A stretch of DNA of 64,000 bases from contig DASVTU010000018.1 of assembly GCA_036387415.1 (NCBI GenBank), positions 234,519 through 298,518 on the forward strand. Reading direction: 5' to 3'. Under the pieces are notes generated by a model. The model did not search any database. It had not been told where the DNA came from and saw only the letters and a program-made list of their open reading frames with translations. The translations under genes and the position numbers were made by a program. Positions 35,507-45,017 of this stretch are shown piece by piece. Source of the DNA: DASVTU01 sp036387415 (GTDB lineage: Bacteria; Acidobacteriota; Blastocatellia; Pyrinomonadales; Pyrinomonadaceae). Numbering within the stretch: position 1 is the stretch's first letter; the number at the start of each line of letters is the position of its first letter.

Positions 35507-36493
35507 TCAGGCCAGCCTGCTCGCACGCATCAATGAGCGAACTATCGCGCGTTTCCCAAGCTCAACTTTGTATGCGTTATGCGCGAGCGGTCGGGCGTCT
35601 TTGAGCGCCGCATCGGCCGCTCGGCGGAATGACTCTTCCGAGGCGGGACTGCCCGTCAGCGCGGCCTCCGCCTCCGCACTCCGCCAGGGCTTGTGCGCGA
35701 CGCCGCCCAGCACGACGCGCGCCTGTTTGATAATGCCCCCTTCGAGTTCAAGTGCGGCGGCGACTGCGACGAGAGCGAAGGCATAACTCGCGCGGTCGCG
35801 GACTTTCAGGTAGTAATAGTTCTTCGCGAAGTTGGACTTCGGCAGATCAATCGCCACGATGAGTTCGCCATGCTGGAGGTTGGTGTCTTTCTCCGGAGTG
35901 TCACCGGGCAGGCGGTGGAACTCCGTGATGGGTATCGTACGCTCACGCCCTCCAGCACCCCTCACTCTCACGACGGCGTCGAGCGCGTAAAGCGCATTCG
36001 CCATGTCGCCCGGATAAGTCGCCACACACTTCTCACTCCAGCCGAAGATGGCGTGAATCCGGTTAAGACCTTCAAGCGCGCCGCACCCGCTGCCGGGCTC
36101 ACGCTTGTTGCACGGCATCGCGGTATCGTAGAAGTACTGGCAGCGCGTACGCTGCATCAGGTTCCCACCGTTAGTCGCCATGTTGCGGAGTTGCCCCGAC
36201 GCGCCCGCGACGATGGCCTGCGTCAGCAACGGGTAGTCGCGGCGGATGAGCGGGTGGTTGGCGGTGTCTGTGTTCTTCGCCAGCGCGCCGATGGATACGC
36301 CGCCTCTCGCCGCCTTGATCTCGGCCAGCTTCAAGCGGGTCAGGTCAATAAGCTCGTTCGGGCGCTCGACGTCCTCTTTCATCAAATCGAGAATGTTAGT
36401 GCCGCCCGCTAGGAACTTCGCCTGCGGGTTCGCCGCAACCGCGCGGGCGGCTGCGTTCGGGTCGCTCGCACGCGTGTACTTAAACGGTCTCAT
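35507..36493 (-). CDS. FAD-binding subunit with extra 4Fe-4S cysteines (PaoB-like)
   Basis: The protein has 328 aa. The FAD-binding region has KFLAGGTNILDLMK and ATNGGNLMQRTRC. Four cysteines (about 118, 128, 137, 156; motif RCQYFYDTAMPCNKREPGSG) match the [4Fe-4S] site seen in E. coli PaoB and absent from ordinary xanthine dehydrogenase FAD subunits. It overlaps the upstream Fe-S subunit gene by 14 nt, so translation is coupled. It passes electrons between FAD and the other subunits. Confidence 0.9.
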   Translation of the reverse strand: MRPFKYTRASDPNAAARAVAANPQAKFLAGGTNILDLMKEDVERPNELIDLTRLKLAEIKAARGGVSIGALAKNTDTANHPLIRRDYPLLTQAIVAGASGQLRNMATNGGNLMQRTRCQYFYDTAMPCNKREPGSGCGALEGLNRIHAIFGWSEKCVATYPGDMANALYALDAVVRVRGAGGRERTIPITEFHRLPGDTPEKDTNLQHGELIVAIDLPKSNFAKNYYYLKVRDRASYAFALVAVAAALELEGGIIKQARVVLGGVAHKPWRSAEAEAALTGSPASEESFRRAADAALKDARPLAHNAYKVELGKRAIVRSLMRASRLA

Positions 36494-37307
36494 CGGCTCC
36501 GCCCTCCTTCCTGACCCGCGCCAGCTCTTCCCCCTCGACGAAGCGCCACGTCCGCGCCGTCTCTGTGCCCGAATGGGCTTCCTGGATGGCGGCGACGATG
36601 CCCGGGTAGGCGCCGCAGCGGCAGATGTTGCCGCTCATCCGCTCGCGTATCTCGTCGCCCGTGAGCCGGGTAGTCTTCACGGTCACGTCTTCCGTGACGT
36701 GGCTGACCTCACCGCGGCGCACCTCTTCGAGCATCCCCACGGCCGAGCAGAGCTGCCCCGGCGTGCAGTAGCCGCACTGGAAGCCGTCGTACTTGATGAA
36801 GGCCGCCTGCACCGGATGCAGCTCGTCCCCCTTCGCGAGACCCTCGACGGTCGTGACCTCCTTGCTTTCTGCCGTCGCCGCGAGTGTCAGGCACGACAGC
36901 ACGCGCCGTCCGTCGATGAGCACCGTGCAGGCTCCGCACTGCCCCTGGTCGCAGCCCTTCTTGGTGCCAGTCAGTTCGAGCCGCTCGCGCAGGACGTCGA
37001 GCAGTACCATGCGTGAATCTACTTCGAGCGTCCTCGCCACACCGTTGACCTTCAGGACTACCCTGACGGGGTTCTCCAGCGCCGCCGCTGGGGCGAACGA
37101 CGCGTCGGGCGCAGTGGCGAGCGCGGCCAACGCCTGCTCCTTCTCCAATAGCATCAGGGCGAAGGCACCGAGGCCGCCCGCTATCGTTTGCCCCATAAAG
37201 GTGCGTCGCGCCTGCCCGACATCGGTCAATGTCGGCATCTCCTTTAACAGCGCCTCCTCGTCGGCCGTCAGCTCAGGCTCCGAGGTCTCGTCGAAATCGT
37301 CATTCAT
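36480..37307 (-). CDS. 2Fe-2S subunit with twin-arginine signal (PaoA-like)
   Basis: The protein has 275 aa. A twin-arginine motif (ARRTFMG, Arg 34-35) precedes a hydrophobic stretch (about 41-54, IAGGLGAFALMLL), so the complex is probably exported folded to the periplasm, like PaoABC. Two [2Fe-2S] sites follow: a plant-type site with GCDQGQCGACTVL (Cys about 119, 124, 127, 139) and a second with QCGYCTPGQ and ICRCGAYPG (Cys about 178, 181, 229, 231). The Tat motif is preceded by an unusual acidic 33-residue N-terminus. It is the first gene of the five-gene operon. The other subunits carry no export signals, as expected for hitch-hiking export. Confidence 0.9.
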   Translation of the reverse strand: MNDDFDETSEPELTADEEALLKEMPTLTDVGQARRTFMGQTIAGGLGAFALMLLEKEQALAALATAPDASFAPAAALENPVRVVLKVNGVARTLEVDSRMVLLDVLRERLELTGTKKGCDQGQCGACTVLIDGRRVLSCLTLAATAESKEVTTVEGLAKGDELHPVQAAFIKYDGFQCGYCTPGQLCSAVGMLEEVRRGEVSHVTEDVTVKTTRLTGDEIRERMSGNICRCGAYPGIVAAIQEAHSGTETARTWRFVEGEELARVRKEGGADETV

Positions 37308-37925
37308 TTAAGGGTCCCCCTGATTATGCATAAACCGGTTTCCCGCACGTAGAGGCTACCAGCCCCAAATCGAACCGCCGAAGCTTATGGCAACAATTAT
37401 CTGCCACTGGTATCGTCTCTCGCTTCATAGAGCGGCGACGACCCTGAGACCTCACGCGAGATGACTGCGCGTGCTCTCACCGATGAACGTGTCCATTTAC
37501 CTGCCAGTGTGTCATACGACCTCGTAATAGAGCAGCTTAAGAAAAACTACGGGAGGTCAGATGCAATCACCGACGGCTCGCGCCCGGCCCCAATCTCACG
37601 CGCATCCCCTTCAACTCGCCCGGCGAGTTTCTCGGCATGATCTAGAAGTTTATAGATAACGGCTGTCGTGTGTCCGGGATAATACCATTAGCCCCTCGAC
37701 GTTAAAAACATTCCAGGACTCGAACGTTAAAACTCCGCTGGCCGATAGACTCAACCTTTTCAAATCGTACCCTTTATATTTCTTAATTCCTTCACCTTGC
37801 GGTAACAATTGTCTGTCTCGTGTTTGTACGCCAGCACTCACGCCGTACTGACGACGAGTTTCCCTTTGAAGTAATTGCTCACAATCGTGACATGCTTTTC
37901 ATTACGGTGTGCCTTGTTCGCCCCT
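37308..37925. other. Intergenic region with possible gene fragments
   Basis: No intact gene is seen. A short plus-strand frame ends with NLTRIPFNSPGEFLGMI and a stop near 37643. A minus-strand frame reaching into the cupin 3' end reads HVTIVSNYFKGKLVVSTA before a stop at 37838. Both look like protein C-termini, but I could not place either in a family, and the match may be chance. The operon promoter for the paoA-like gene would lie near 37310-37400. Confidence 0.3.
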
Positions 37926-38432
37926 TCATCGGCCTTGATACTGTTCGTCGCTGACCTTCTCCATCCACTCTACGACCTTACCGTTGACATGCTCCTGGAT
38001 GGCGATGTGGGTCATGGCCGTGGTCGGCGTAGCCCCGTGCCAGTGTTTCTGACCGGGCGGTATCCGGACCACATCACCAGACCTAATCTCCTGGACGGGG
38101 CCACCCCACTGCCGGACCAAGCCCGACCCGGCCGTCACGATGAGGGTCTGGCCTGCCGGGTGAGTGTGCCATGCCGTGCGCGCGCCGGGCTCAAAGGTGA
38201 CGCTGGCACCAGCCGCGCGTGACGGCTCGCGTGCCGGGAACAGAGGGTCGATACGCACAGAGCCAGTGAAGTTCTCTGCCGGCCCCTTCTGGGAGGGCTG
38301 CGAGCCGCCGCGCGTCACCTCTACCGCCTGTGCTGCGCCGGCTGGCGGAGCTTTCGTCTGCCCCGCTTGTGCGAGCGCAAGGGCAAACATGGAAAGCAGC
38401 AGCACGGTCGTCGCTAGTAGTCTCTTTTTCAT
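37926..38432 (-). CDS. Secreted cupin-domain protein
   Basis: The protein has 168 aa with an N-terminal signal peptide (about 1-21, MKKRLLATTVLLLSMFALALA). The cupin core has VTFEPGARTAWHTHPAGQ, the metal-binding His-x-His, then GDVVRIPPGQKHWHGA, the second cupin motif. It is likely a periplasmic single-domain cupin of the quercetin-dioxygenase-like or auxin-binding-like type; the reaction is unknown. The SDR gene, a broken gene and the AraC regulator are upstream on the same strand. Related cupin, SDR and dehydrogenase genes often travel together with AraC regulators. Confidence 0.85.
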   Translation of the reverse strand: MKKRLLATTVLLLSMFALALAQAGQTKAPPAGAAQAVEVTRGGSQPSQKGPAENFTGSVRIDPLFPAREPSRAAGASVTFEPGARTAWHTHPAGQTLIVTAGSGLVRQWGGPVQEIRSGDVVRIPPGQKHWHGATPTTAMTHIAIQEHVNGKVVEWMEKVSDEQYQGR

Positions 38433-38608
38433 CCTTCCTCCTAACAGCGAATATCACGCGGGTCGTAGAGAACTACTCCTCGCATGGTTTGTTTCCGTCC
38501 GACTACCAAAGCACTCCGTAGTGTCTTCAATGAACGCCGCCACGCCGCCTAGCGTGATCTCCACGCCCGTCGCGTTTACTGCAACGGCGTAACAGTTGGC
38601 GACGAACA

Positions 38609-39376
38609 TCACTGCACTGTTTGGCCGCCGTCAACGACTAGGGCGTGCCCGACGACGAAGGCGGCTGCATCAGAACACAGCCAGAGGACTGCTGCAGCGA
38701 TCTCTTCGGGCTGGCCCATCCTTCCGACCGGCTCCTCCGCAATTACCTTTTCCCGTCCTTCAGAAGTGCCGCCGGTGAAGCGATCCATCATCGGGGTGTT
38801 GATGTACCCGGGACACACGGCGTTGACGCGGATGTTCTGCGGGGCGTATTCGAGAGCCGCCGATTTGGTCAGTCCGATTACGCCATGTTTCGAGGCGACG
38901 TACGCGGCTCCCTCTCTGACGCCTATGACCCCGGCGCCCGAGGACGTGTTTACGATTGCGCCGCCCTCCTGCTTGAGCATCAGGGGGATTTCGTATTTCA
39001 TGCAAAGGAAGATGCCGCGAAGGTTGATGTCGACGATCCTGTCCCACTCTTCCTCTTCGAGTTCCGCGGTTGCCGCTTTCTTCTGTTCGACACCCGCATT
39101 ATTGAAGGCGACGTCAAGGCGCCCGAACGCTTCGATGGTCTTAGCAAGCGCGCCCCGCACGTCCTCGGCTCGCATCACGTTGCATGTGACGGCGAGCGCT
39201 CGCCCGCCAATTTCTTCAATCATGCGAGCCGTTTCCCGGTTGCCCTCTTCCGAAACGTCGGCAACCACCACGCTGGCGCCTTCGCGTGCAAACGCCAGCG
39301 CCGCGGCGCGTCCGATGCCGTTTCCTGCTCCGGTTACAAACGCAACCTTTCCCTTGTAGCTTCCATTCACGTTCAT
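38609..39376 (-). CDS. Short-chain dehydrogenase/reductase (SDR, classical)
   Basis: This 255-aa NAD(P)-dependent oxidoreductase has the cofactor loop TGAGNGIG (about 15-22), FNNAG (about 91-95), the catalytic Ser in IVNTSSGAGV (about 145), and the YxxxK pair in YVASK (Tyr 159, Lys 163). Asp40 at the end of beta-2 suggests NAD preference. The full classical-SDR length is present. The substrate is unknown. It is followed by a 176-nt gap and the cupin gene. Confidence 0.92.
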   Translation of the reverse strand: MNVNGSYKGKVAFVTGAGNGIGRAAALAFAREGASVVVADVSEEGNRETARMIEEIGGRALAVTCNVMRAEDVRGALAKTIEAFGRLDVAFNNAGVEQKKAATAELEEEEWDRIVDINLRGIFLCMKYEIPLMLKQEGGAIVNTSSGAGVIGVREGAAYVASKHGVIGLTKSAALEYAPQNIRVNAVCPGYINTPMMDRFTGGTSEGREKVIAEEPVGRMGQPEEIAAAVLWLCSDAAAFVVGHALVVDGGQTVQ

Positions 39377-39401
39377 CGTTATTTCCTATGCCTTCCTTCT
39401 C

Positions 39402-39835
39402 TTACTTGACCAGCTCGATCGTCACTTTCAGTGGGCCGGGACGGCTCAAGGGTTCAACGCCGGAATCAATCGTTCCCAGCTTGACGAGGCCGTCCGAATA
39501 CTCGAAATCCTTGTAGAAGATGACCAGATTCCCAGGGGGCGTAGTGGGTAATGCCTCCGATCGAAGGATCCCTGCCTTGAGGTGCGCCTTCCGTAGATAA
39601 TCTTCGTCGCCCTTTTTGACTGTGCGAACGTCGGCGCCGACCGACTCGACGACGGCCTCATGCCCCATCACGACGCCGGACTCTGTCGGCTTCATCAACT
39701 TATAGGGCCAGAGTCACCGCCGCAGATGCAGGCACGGGTGACCGTGACGAGTGCGTCCGTGGGCTCGATGACGCGTGCGTCGGGGACGTTCTCGACACGA
39801 ACGTCGACGGCTCCGTACATGACTGTTGCGCGCAT
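39402..39835 (-). pseudogene. Chimeric remnant: alcohol dehydrogenase 5' part joined to cyclophilin-like 3' part
   Basis: Read on the minus strand from ATG 39835 (GGAGG upstream), the first part encodes MRATVMYGAVDVRV and TRACICGGD, typical of a zinc alcohol dehydrogenase. A missing C near 39716 shifts the frame before WPYKLMKP and GHEAVVESVGADVRTVKKGD. At about 39605 the sequence switches to a cyclophilin-like fold protein (RLSTEGAPQG, ITHYAPW), with a 2-nt deletion near 39530, then NLVIFYKDFEYSDGLVKLG, IDSGVEPLS and TIELVK to the stop at 39402. So an ADH was cut after its structural-zinc loop start and fused to an unrelated gene's end, with two more frameshifts. It is not functional as either enzyme. 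Confidence 0.75.
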
Positions 39836-40050
39836 GATGCTCTACCTCCAGTTATCCTATTTCCAGGAAAAAAAGGATTGTAGTTGGCGCGCGGTTGGCT
39901 GTCGCAGGGGCTTTTGCTCTACCTGTTGTGATTTTGCTCGAAACGGCGGGCAGGGACACAGGAGAGCGGCGTGTGGGAAATCGGTACAGAAACGCGCGAG
40001 ATTCCTGCCTGAGGGCGGATGGCGCTTGGGAACCCTCGACGGGGCGGAGG

Positions 40051-40956
<906 letters not shown>

Positions 40957-41091
40957 TTAACGATGCAGACGTAAAAAGTACGACGATGCATTCGGTAGAC
41001 GCTCTGCGGCCTCGGCAGATTCCAGTGCATCGCCACCGATAATGAGCGCGTATTATATACTCAAAGATTGGTGCTTCCACTCAGCAGAGCG

Positions 41092-41193
41092 GCCGAACGC
41101 CAACATCAACCGCCGCGCATTCAACTGGGGCAGCGACAAGTCTAGCGATATGAAGAATGCTCATGCGCGGTCGAGTGCATGCCGTTGTTAGAT
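41092..41193 (-). repeat. attC-like recombination site 1
   Basis: Read on the minus strand it begins ATCTAAC directly after the stop of the alpha/beta hydrolase gene and ends GTTCGGC after 102 nt. Inner arms ACCGCGCAT and ATGCGCGG pair. The left arm AACGGCATGC shares its layout with sites at 44791 and 45916. The GTTRRRY end is degenerate. Confidence 0.55.
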
Positions 41194-41207
41194 TGCGGCG
41201 TGTAATA

Positions 41208-42245
41208 TTAAGGCGCTAGTCTGGAACGGCGCCTCACCGCCCCAACTACCACGCGGATCGCATCCGTCACGACCTGTGGCTCGTCGAGTTGAATGTGATG
41301 ACCGCTCCTTTCTGCCACAATCAGCTTACTGTTTCGGGAGAGATTGGCAATCTCGACCTTCTGTCGCCTCTTTTCCTCGTTGATCTGTTTCCAATCATCG
41401 GGTGAAATACCGGGCGGCAGGTTATCGCCAACGGGCTTCGCTAAGAGCACCACGAGAGGTTTATCGCCTAGCTGGTGCGGACTTTTAGCCCTCGCCGTGT
41501 ACATCGCTTGCAGTTCTTCCGCCCAGAAATCCGGCCCTGCGGCTGCTCGCGGAGGTTGTGACCGGAACCAGAGACGCATCGCCTGGATGGACGCCGGCAG
41601 TTTGTCAAAAGGTGGTTCGGTCTTTGGAGCGCCGAACATTTTTTGGTTGAACTCGAATTGTTCAATGTCTTCTGCGGCGGCAGGCTTCGGGGGACTGCTT
41701 TGCATTGTTTGGACGGGCGGGACGGCCACCCCTTTAGCCCCTTCCCGGACACGGACGAGTTTGCCTTGGTACATCAGGGTTGTATCTTCGTGCGTGGAAT
41801 CAACTAGCACCATCCCGGCCACCTCGGCAGGGTACTGCTCGGCATAGACTCGCGCGATCAGTCCGCCGATGGAATGTCCGACGAGCACGTATGGCGCTTG
41901 AACCCGAGCTGTTTTTAACAGCGTATGAAGTTCATAGGCATCTTGCCTCATGGTGCGAGGTGTCGGGCCTGGATCGCTCCATGCGAGCCCAGCGCGGTCA
42001 TAGCTGCACACGCGCGTAAAACGAGACACCTCCGGTTGCATCAAGCCCCAGTCGAACGAGAAATCACCGGCGCCTGCGATGAGCACCACGGTCGGCCCAT
42101 TTTTGCCAGTGCAATTCAAGTGCAACCTGTAGCCACCCACATCCACTAATTTGCCGGGGGGCGGATGCGTAGTCTTCTTATCTTTTTGTTGCCCGACGGC
42201 GATCACAGATACCAGTAGTAAGAACACGGTTGCGGTAACTTTCAT
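41208..42245 (-). CDS. Secreted alpha/beta hydrolase (cassette gene)
   Basis: The product has about 345 aa. A signal peptide is at the N-terminus (MKVTATVFLLLVSVIAVGQQ). The alpha/beta hydrolase fold has the oxyanion region TVVLIAGAGDFSFDW, the nucleophile elbow VGHSIGGLIARV (Ser about 125) and catalytic His in ERSGHHIQLDEP. The start at 42245 is chosen because the signal peptide begins there; a frame from 42416 would add 57 residues that run back through an attC-like site. The substrate is unknown. It lies between attC-like sites at 42282 and 41193, with its start 37 nt after one and its stop 15 nt before the other, the spacing of an integron cassette. Confidence 0.88.
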   Translation of the reverse strand: MKVTATVFLLLVSVIAVGQQKDKKTTHPPPGKLVDVGGYRLHLNCTGKNGPTVVLIAGAGDFSFDWGLMQPEVSRFTRVCSYDRAGLAWSDPGPTPRTMRQDAYELHTLLKTARVQAPYVLVGHSIGGLIARVYAEQYPAEVAGMVLVDSTHEDTTLMYQGKLVRVREGAKGVAVPPVQTMQSSPPKPAAAEDIEQFEFNQKMFGAPKTEPPFDKLPASIQAMRLWFRSQPPRAAAGPDFWAEELQAMYTARAKSPHQLGDKPLVVLLAKPVGDNLPPGISPDDWKQINEEKRRQKVEIANLSRNSKLIVAERSGHHIQLDEPQVVTDAIRVVVGAVRRRSRLAP

Positions 42246-42281
42246 AGATTTATCACTGATATTCACATTGTGATGGAAGCA

Positions 42282-42385
42282 ATCTAACGCCCGAATTAAC
42301 TGGCGAGCGTAAGCCATCCAACTATCGCAGCGAAGGATGATGAAAAGAAGCCTTCTATCGAGTCCGGTTGGATGAATTGTTAGCT
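42282..42385 (-). repeat. attC-like recombination site 2
   Basis: On the minus strand this 104-nt site starts AGCTAACAATTCATCCAACC and ends CCAGTTAATTCGGGCGTTAG plus AT. This matches the R''-L''...L'-R' layout of integron attC sites, with GTTAGAT as the cleavage core. It lies 37 nt after the DUF2262 stop and 37 nt before the hydrolase start. Confidence 0.75.
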
Positions 42386-42421
42386 GTCGCTGCAATTCCA
42401 GTGGCTTCTTCGACAACAGTC

Positions 42422-42841
42422 TTACCCGTGTATCTCCGGTTCACCGATTTCACCATCTGCATCAATCGGAACTTGAACCCAATGTCCCGCAAAAAGATCT
42501 TCATCAGCCTCATAGAAAAGCTCTCCGCCACCTTCATCAAAAATTGTAACGTTATTAAGATTAATCTTTTGTGCAAGCTCCTCAGGAGTAAGAGTGTTTT
42601 CGTAGAGCCATCCCTCGTTATAAACCTTTCTCATTGAAACCGCGATTCTGTGACGAATGAGAGGTTCGTTCGCTATCAGGAAGTTTAAAGTGTTACGAGC
42701 AGCTTCGGTGATAGACTCCACTGGTTCATCACCATCGATTTCGAACGCAGCGGTTTTCCCGTTTGCCAGAGTCATTACCCCGCTCCACCGGGAATCTTTA
42801 TCCCACGTTACACGGCCAAAGAGTTCATCTTCCATAATCAT
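42422..42841 (-). CDS. DUF2262-like protein (cassette gene)
   Basis: The 139-aa protein has the DUF2262 pattern: WSGVMTLANGKTAAFEIDG at the start, NTLNFLIANEP in the middle, and FYEADEDLFAGHWVQV then a DADGEIGEPEI end. The function of the family is unknown. There is no signal peptide. The gene starts 35 nt after attC-like site 3 and ends 37 nt before site 2, so it is one cassette. GTG or later ATG starts are possible; ATG 42841 has a weak ribosome site. Confidence 0.75.
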   Translation of the reverse strand: MIMEDELFGRVTWDKDSRWSGVMTLANGKTAAFEIDGDEPVESITEAARNTLNFLIANEPLIRHRIAVSMRKVYNEGWLYENTLTPEELAQKINLNNVTIFDEGGGELFYEADEDLFAGHWVQVPIDADGEIGEPEIHG

Positions 42842-42875
42842 TACCTGTTATTTACGAGGTCTCAGAAATAGATAC

Positions 42876-42985
42876 AGCTAACGCCCGAATGCACCTGCCG
42901 CCCGCGAACGGCATCCTGCCTACGCCGCGAGGACATATCCTGAGAGAAATGCTATCGGGTGGTCAGGTGCGATGAGTTGTTGGGT
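42876..42985 (-). repeat. attC-like recombination site 3
   Basis: On the minus strand the 110-nt site starts ACCCAACAACTCATCGCACC and ends CAGGTGCATTCGGGCGTTAG plus CT. The GCACCTG/CAGGTGC arms pair perfectly and the GTTAGCT core fits GTTRRRY. It begins 7 nt after the stop of the upstream cassette gene. Confidence 0.78.
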
Positions 42986-42992
42986 GGCAGTT

Positions 42993-43826
42993 TCATGACA
43001 TTGACTCCTCAAACACCTGTATTGAACTGCCGTAAAGATGATTGCCGTAATACTCTTTCTCCCGCTCTTCTGGATGACGCTCGAAATCAATGAACGGTTC
43101 CCGGCAATGTGGGCACCGCAACGGATTCATGTAGCGAAAGCAGCCTCCGCACTCTTTGCACTGAGGGAGGCGACGTTCAAAACGGGCGACGGATGCCATG
43201 TCCGCTTTACCCAATATCGGCGGCGCGTCTTCGATGTAACTGCTGGCGACCAACGTGTGCGGGCCACCAGAGCAGTAAAGATATGTCAAATCGGTGAAGC
43301 CAGCGTGGAACGACTGCAACCGAAAGCTCTTCTTGCAATAATCGCACAGGCAGAGCACTGAGACATTTCCCGGTGTGATTGATCCAGAGAAATGCAGACC
43401 TCTATAGAACAGCCCCTTGCCTACGAGTTCGCTCGTATCGCCTGTGAACTCCGGGAGCATGAACGGCTGGAAGCGGACGCCTACAGTAGTGCCACTCTGA
43501 TAGGCTTCTTGTGGGTTCTCATCTTCGCTCCCGGTGACGATGCAGTCTGCTTGAACGGCAAAGGTCAGCCCGACGCGGACGGATATATGCATGAACCTGC
43601 CGCCCTCTGCGAAGACTGACGACAGATCGAAGGAACGAGCATTGCCAGCACTGTCAACAAAATGAAGAAGGTGCTGCCCGCCTTTCAGCTCCGCGACGGG
43701 CTTCTTTTCCGCGGGCAGTTCCGAGAAGGTAAACGAACACAACTCCTGCGTATCTAGTAACGCACGCAGGACGGTTTCATCGCGGCTGCCCGCTTGGCGT
43801 TTATCCTTTCGACGAAAAGGCCACAT
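42993..43826 (-). CDS. Zinc-ribbon hypothetical protein (cassette gene)
   Basis: The product has about 277 aa and belongs to no family I can name. The N-terminus is basic (MWPFRRKDKRQAG). Two or three short zinc-ribbon-like pairs are visible: CLCDYCKKSF, QCKECGGCF and RCPHCREPF, so it probably binds zinc. The start at 43826 follows GGGAGG and lies 16 nt after the attC-like end at 43842. A longer frame from 43916 runs backwards through that site and is rejected. The stop touches site 3, as in integron cassettes. Confidence 0.8.
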   Translation of the reverse strand: MWPFRRKDKRQAGSRDETVLRALLDTQELCSFTFSELPAEKKPVAELKGGQHLLHFVDSAGNARSFDLSSVFAEGGRFMHISVRVGLTFAVQADCIVTGSEDENPQEAYQSGTTVGVRFQPFMLPEFTGDTSELVGKGLFYRGLHFSGSITPGNVSVLCLCDYCKKSFRLQSFHAGFTDLTYLYCSGGPHTLVASSYIEDAPPILGKADMASVARFERRLPQCKECGGCFRYMNPLRCPHCREPFIDFERHPEEREKEYYGNHLYGSSIQVFEESMS

Positions 43827-43841
43827 CAAAACCTCCCTGAC

Positions 43842-43891
43842 GCCCAACGCCTTGTTCGGCGGCGCGTTACTTGTGGAAGACATCGTTGGCG
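43842..43891 (-). repeat. attC-like recombination site 4 (weak, short)
   Basis: On the minus strand the end reads GCCGAACAAGGCGTTGGGC, with a good GTTGGGC core. The proposed start CGCCAAC gives a site of only 50 nt with poor arms, so the left boundary is uncertain. Confidence 0.45.
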
Positions 43892-43957
43892 CCCTCGCGC
43901 GCGAAGGTCTGACCAAGACGACGCTTACAGCCAGGCGAGAAAGGCTGTGAGGTAGGA

Positions 43958-44554
43958 CTACGCCTTGCGTACCGGGTAGCGCAGGTGTGTAACGCCGACG
44001 CCCGCGATCACAGTCGGGTTGCCAAGGACGACTGGCGTGTCGGCGAGGCGGTCAAACAGTCGAACTCCGGAGCCAAGAAGAACCGCTGCGATGTCGATGT
44101 AGAGTTCGTCGAGGAGGCCAGCATTCAGCAACTGCTGGATGGTGTCGGCGCCGTGGACACCAACGGACTTTCCGGCGGCGGCGGTTTTGGCCTGGTTCAC
44201 GGCGCTTTCGATGCCGTCCGTCACGAAGTGGACAGTCGAGTTGGGTCGCGGCCATCCGGCGGGGATGTGGTGGGTAAGTACGAATGCTGGTCCCCAAGCG
44301 TGATTTCCGCCCCAGCCTTGGGCGACCTCGAAAGTGCGTCGACCGGTGAGCACGGCACCAAGTCCGGACGTGAGACCGCGAAGGTGCTTGGCGCTCGGCT
44401 CGGACACCTTGAAGGTCATGGGGTCCGACCCCCCGGTGTGGATTTCGACCTCGCCCGAGGTGAAGTACCAGTCGAACACTTCGGCCACGCCATCGTTGAG
44501 GTCGGCGACGTAGCCGTCGAGTGACATGGACATGATTGCGACAACCTTTGACAT
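43958..44554 (-). CDS. RibD_C/DHFR-like reductase family protein (cassette gene)
   Basis: The protein has 198 aa and the pattern of the dihydrofolate reductase-like/RibD C-terminal family: KVVAIMSMSLDGYVADLND at the start, AVLTGRRTFEVAQGWGG, FVLTHHIPAGW, and GVHGADTIQQLLNAGLLDELYIDI near the end. These are NADPH-binding proteins of mostly unknown substrate that are common in integron arrays. It lies upstream of attC-like site 4. It is unrelated in detail to the ribD gene at 4.2 kb. Confidence 0.88.
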   Translation of the reverse strand: MSKVVAIMSMSLDGYVADLNDGVAEVFDWYFTSGEVEIHTGGSDPMTFKVSEPSAKHLRGLTSGLGAVLTGRRTFEVAQGWGGNHAWGPAFVLTHHIPAGWPRPNSTVHFVTDGIESAVNQAKTAAAGKSVGVHGADTIQQLLNAGLLDELYIDIAAVLLGSGVRLFDRLADTPVVLGNPTVIAGVGVTHLRYPVRKA

Positions 44555-45017
44555 TGCGCGCTTCTTTCGAGGGCTGCAGACTGCGTTCAGAGGATAGCAC
44601 GGTTACTACGAAAGAGTACTACTTGAAGATTGACACTGCGGTGTAGTGGAGGCGCGAACGCAGGGAGAGGTTCTTCAGTGGTCGGCGATCTCAGCAAAGC
44701 GTAGGAAATCCGAGCGAGATTTTCAGGTAGAAAAGGATGGCAGGGCTCGGTATGTGGATTTCTGAACATCGCTGTCCTCCTGGATCGTCCGCCCCACGCC
44801 CGGCATCACTTGCCGCGCAGACAACTGAACAGGCATCCAAGTCTCGCGGATGAAGGCTACGCTATTCGCGGTCGGGCGCATGCCGTTATTAGACGCGGGT
44901 TTATCGCATAGGAAGCTATTTTAGCTTGACATGCCACCGCAAGTTTACAAGACGCTGAGAAAGTTCCTGATGCCGGGTATTAGGCATCCCCCGACTGTGA
45001 GGTAATCTGAGGAAATC
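44555..45017. other. Divergent centre of the cassette cluster
   Basis: Genes to the left read leftward and genes to the right read rightward. The interval holds attC-like site 5 but no convincing gene; a 60-codon minus-strand frame at 44587-44769 has no support. TTGACA near 44934 has no good -10 box. Confidence 0.45.
44791..44894 (-). repeat. attC-like recombination site 5 (degenerate)
   Basis: On the minus strand it starts GTCTAATAACGGCATGCGCC and ends GTGATGCCGGGCGTGGGGC. Its arms resemble those of sites 1 and 7, but both cores carry changes (TAAT for TAAC, GTGG for GTTG). It is orphaned: no minus-strand gene lies directly upstream. Confidence 0.5.

Noticed and set aside
37650..37841. Minus-strand 63-aa frame
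   Set aside because: No family features, no ribosome site, and its AT-rich content looks non-coding.
44587..44769. Minus-strand 60-aa frame between cassette genes
   Set aside because: No family match and no ribosome binding site; treated as non-coding.
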